The notes beneath the pieces are model-generated. The model worked only from the letters and a program-made list of their open reading frames with translations, had not been told where the DNA came from and did not search any database. Below, piece by piece: positions 5,296 through 6,043 of a stretch of DNA of 6,043 bases. The position numbers and the translations under genes are program-made. Origin of the DNA: Deltaproteobacteria bacterium (lineage in GTDB: Bacteria; Myxococcota_A; Polyangia; Polyangiales; Houyiibacteriaceae); the NCBI GenBank assembly GCA_027295555.1, contig JAPUKT010000355.1, forward strand, positions 1 through 6,043, read 5' to 3'. The stretch's first letter is position 1. Each line of letters begins with the position of its first letter.

Positions 5296-6043
5296 CTAGA
5301 ACATCCAGCCAAGGCCGAGATTCCATCGGTTCTCGTTCGGCCCGAAGGAAGCGCGAACGGCCTGATAGTCGAACTTGAAAACCACTTGCGGGATAGGCCT
5401 GAAAGCCAACCCGACTGTGGGAACGAGAAAGGCAGGGAGATCAAACGCCGGATCCTGCTCCTGGAAAGTCGTGTCGAAGTAGTCGAGGCGCACGAACGGC
5501 ACCAACGCCATCTCGGTCTCCACGGAGTGGATCACGTTGTAACCGAGCTCGCCATAGACCCCGAAGAGGTCGGAGCCGACGGTGCTGACCGGTTCAGTCT
5601 CTCCAGGCAAAATCGTGCGGAGAGCATCGGTGTCACTGACGTGGAAGTACGCAACGACCGCTCGCGACTCGAAGCCCTTGCGCCGAATGCGCCAATCCCC
5701 CGCGATCCCGCTCACTCTCACGTTGACATCGAGCTCTTTGGGCCCGGCAAGTCCGAAGTAGGGTGCGAGGCCTATGACCATCCCAAGCGTCGGCTCCCAT
5801 TCGATCCGGCCGGTGAACGCCGGGCCATTGAGCACGGCTTGTGTGACTTGGAGCCGCCCGCCGCGAAGCCCGCTCGAGCCGGAGAAGCCATTCGCGTCGA
5901 GACCGCCGATCACATAGAATTCGTACCGCAGCCCCTCGATCGGCTCACCCCAGACTCCGATTCCACCCTCTCGCCAAGTTGTCGGGATGATCACGCGGTC
6001 CACTAATGGTCGTTCGACACCGTTGAAAATCGGCGGCTCATGC
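5296..6043 (-). CDS. Outer-membrane porin-like beta-barrel, C-terminal part
   Basis: The reading frame stays open through position 6042, so the gene continues past the right edge; about 248 C-terminal residues are present, and the GTG at 6003 is internal rather than a start. The visible N-terminal end reads HEPPIFNGVERPLVDR then VIIPTTWREGGIGVWGE. This conserved stretch is one I recognise from porin-like proteins of proteobacteria and related phyla (phosphate-selective-porin-like barrels). The remainder consists of alternating amphipathic strands, such as LRYEFYVIGGLDANGF, FTGRIEWEP, ELDVNVRVSGIAGDWRI, SRAVVAYFHVSD, TEMALVPFVRLDYFDT and VVFKFDYQAVRASF. It ends NLGLGWMF, with a terminal Phe as expected of the C-terminal strand recognised by the BAM machinery. 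Its signal peptide must lie outside the window. Immediately upstream of an exported flavoprotein and a membrane protein, it may form an outer-membrane conduit for their substrate or electron acceptor, which is inference. Confidence 0.85.
   Translation of the reverse strand, partial: HEPPIFNGVERPLVDRVIIPTTWREGGIGVWGEPIEGLRYEFYVIGGLDANGFSGSSGLRGGRLQVTQAVLNGPAFTGRIEWEPTLGMVIGLAPYFGLAGPKELDVNVRVSGIAGDWRIRRKGFESRAVVAYFHVSDTDALRTILPGETEPVSTVGSDLFGVYGELGYNVIHSVETEMALVPFVRLDYFDTTFQEQDPAFDLPAFLVPTVGLAFRPIPQVVFKFDYQAVRASFGPNENRWNLGLGWMF

Noticed and set aside
5194..6006. Plus-strand open frame of 270 residues opposite the porin-like gene
   Set aside because: It has low-complexity charged composition with no family motif, while the opposite frame shows clear beta-barrel strands and a terminal Phe.

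Overview
The window looks like chromosomal DNA from a GC-rich (roughly 60% by eye) Gram-negative bacterium. The Gram-negative call rests on the C-terminal part of an outer-membrane beta-barrel that ends in an aromatic residue, next to an exported FMN-binding protein. An LLM-class flavin/F420-type oxidoreductase, a PAPS-type sulfotransferase and a TetR regulator side by side suit environmental Myxococcota/Desulfobacterota/Binatota-like or marine proteobacterial lineages. No rRNA or other taxonomic marker is present, so the lineage is a guess.

All eight genes lie on the minus strand, so the transcription order runs from high to low coordinates. The right third (4093-6043) is an envelope redox module: the C-terminal ~248 residues of an outer-membrane porin-like barrel (cut by the right edge), an exported FMN-binding-domain protein with a covalent-flavinylation motif, and a histidine-containing four-helix membrane protein. 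The membrane protein's TAA stop overlaps the ATG of a small cytoplasmic DUF488/YeaO-like protein (TAATG).

The central part (1263-3693) encodes a sulfotransferase followed 40 bp later by an LLM-class oxidoreductase, which could modify a shared small molecule or lipid. The left part (1-1236) encodes a TetR-family regulator whose stop overlaps the start (ATGA) of a GT39/ArnT-like integral membrane glycosyltransferase, truncated by the left edge.

The clearest regulatory signal is upstream of the TetR gene. A perfect 7-bp inverted repeat sits between a near-consensus -35 (TTGACT) and -10 (TATAAA) placed so that transcription should start at or next to the ATG. This implies an autorepressed, essentially leaderless tetR-GT39 transcript whose promoter lies inside the end of the oxidoreductase gene. 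There is no intergenic stretch over 100 bp, and no tRNA, rRNA, CRISPR, insertion sequence or convincing intrinsic terminator was seen.
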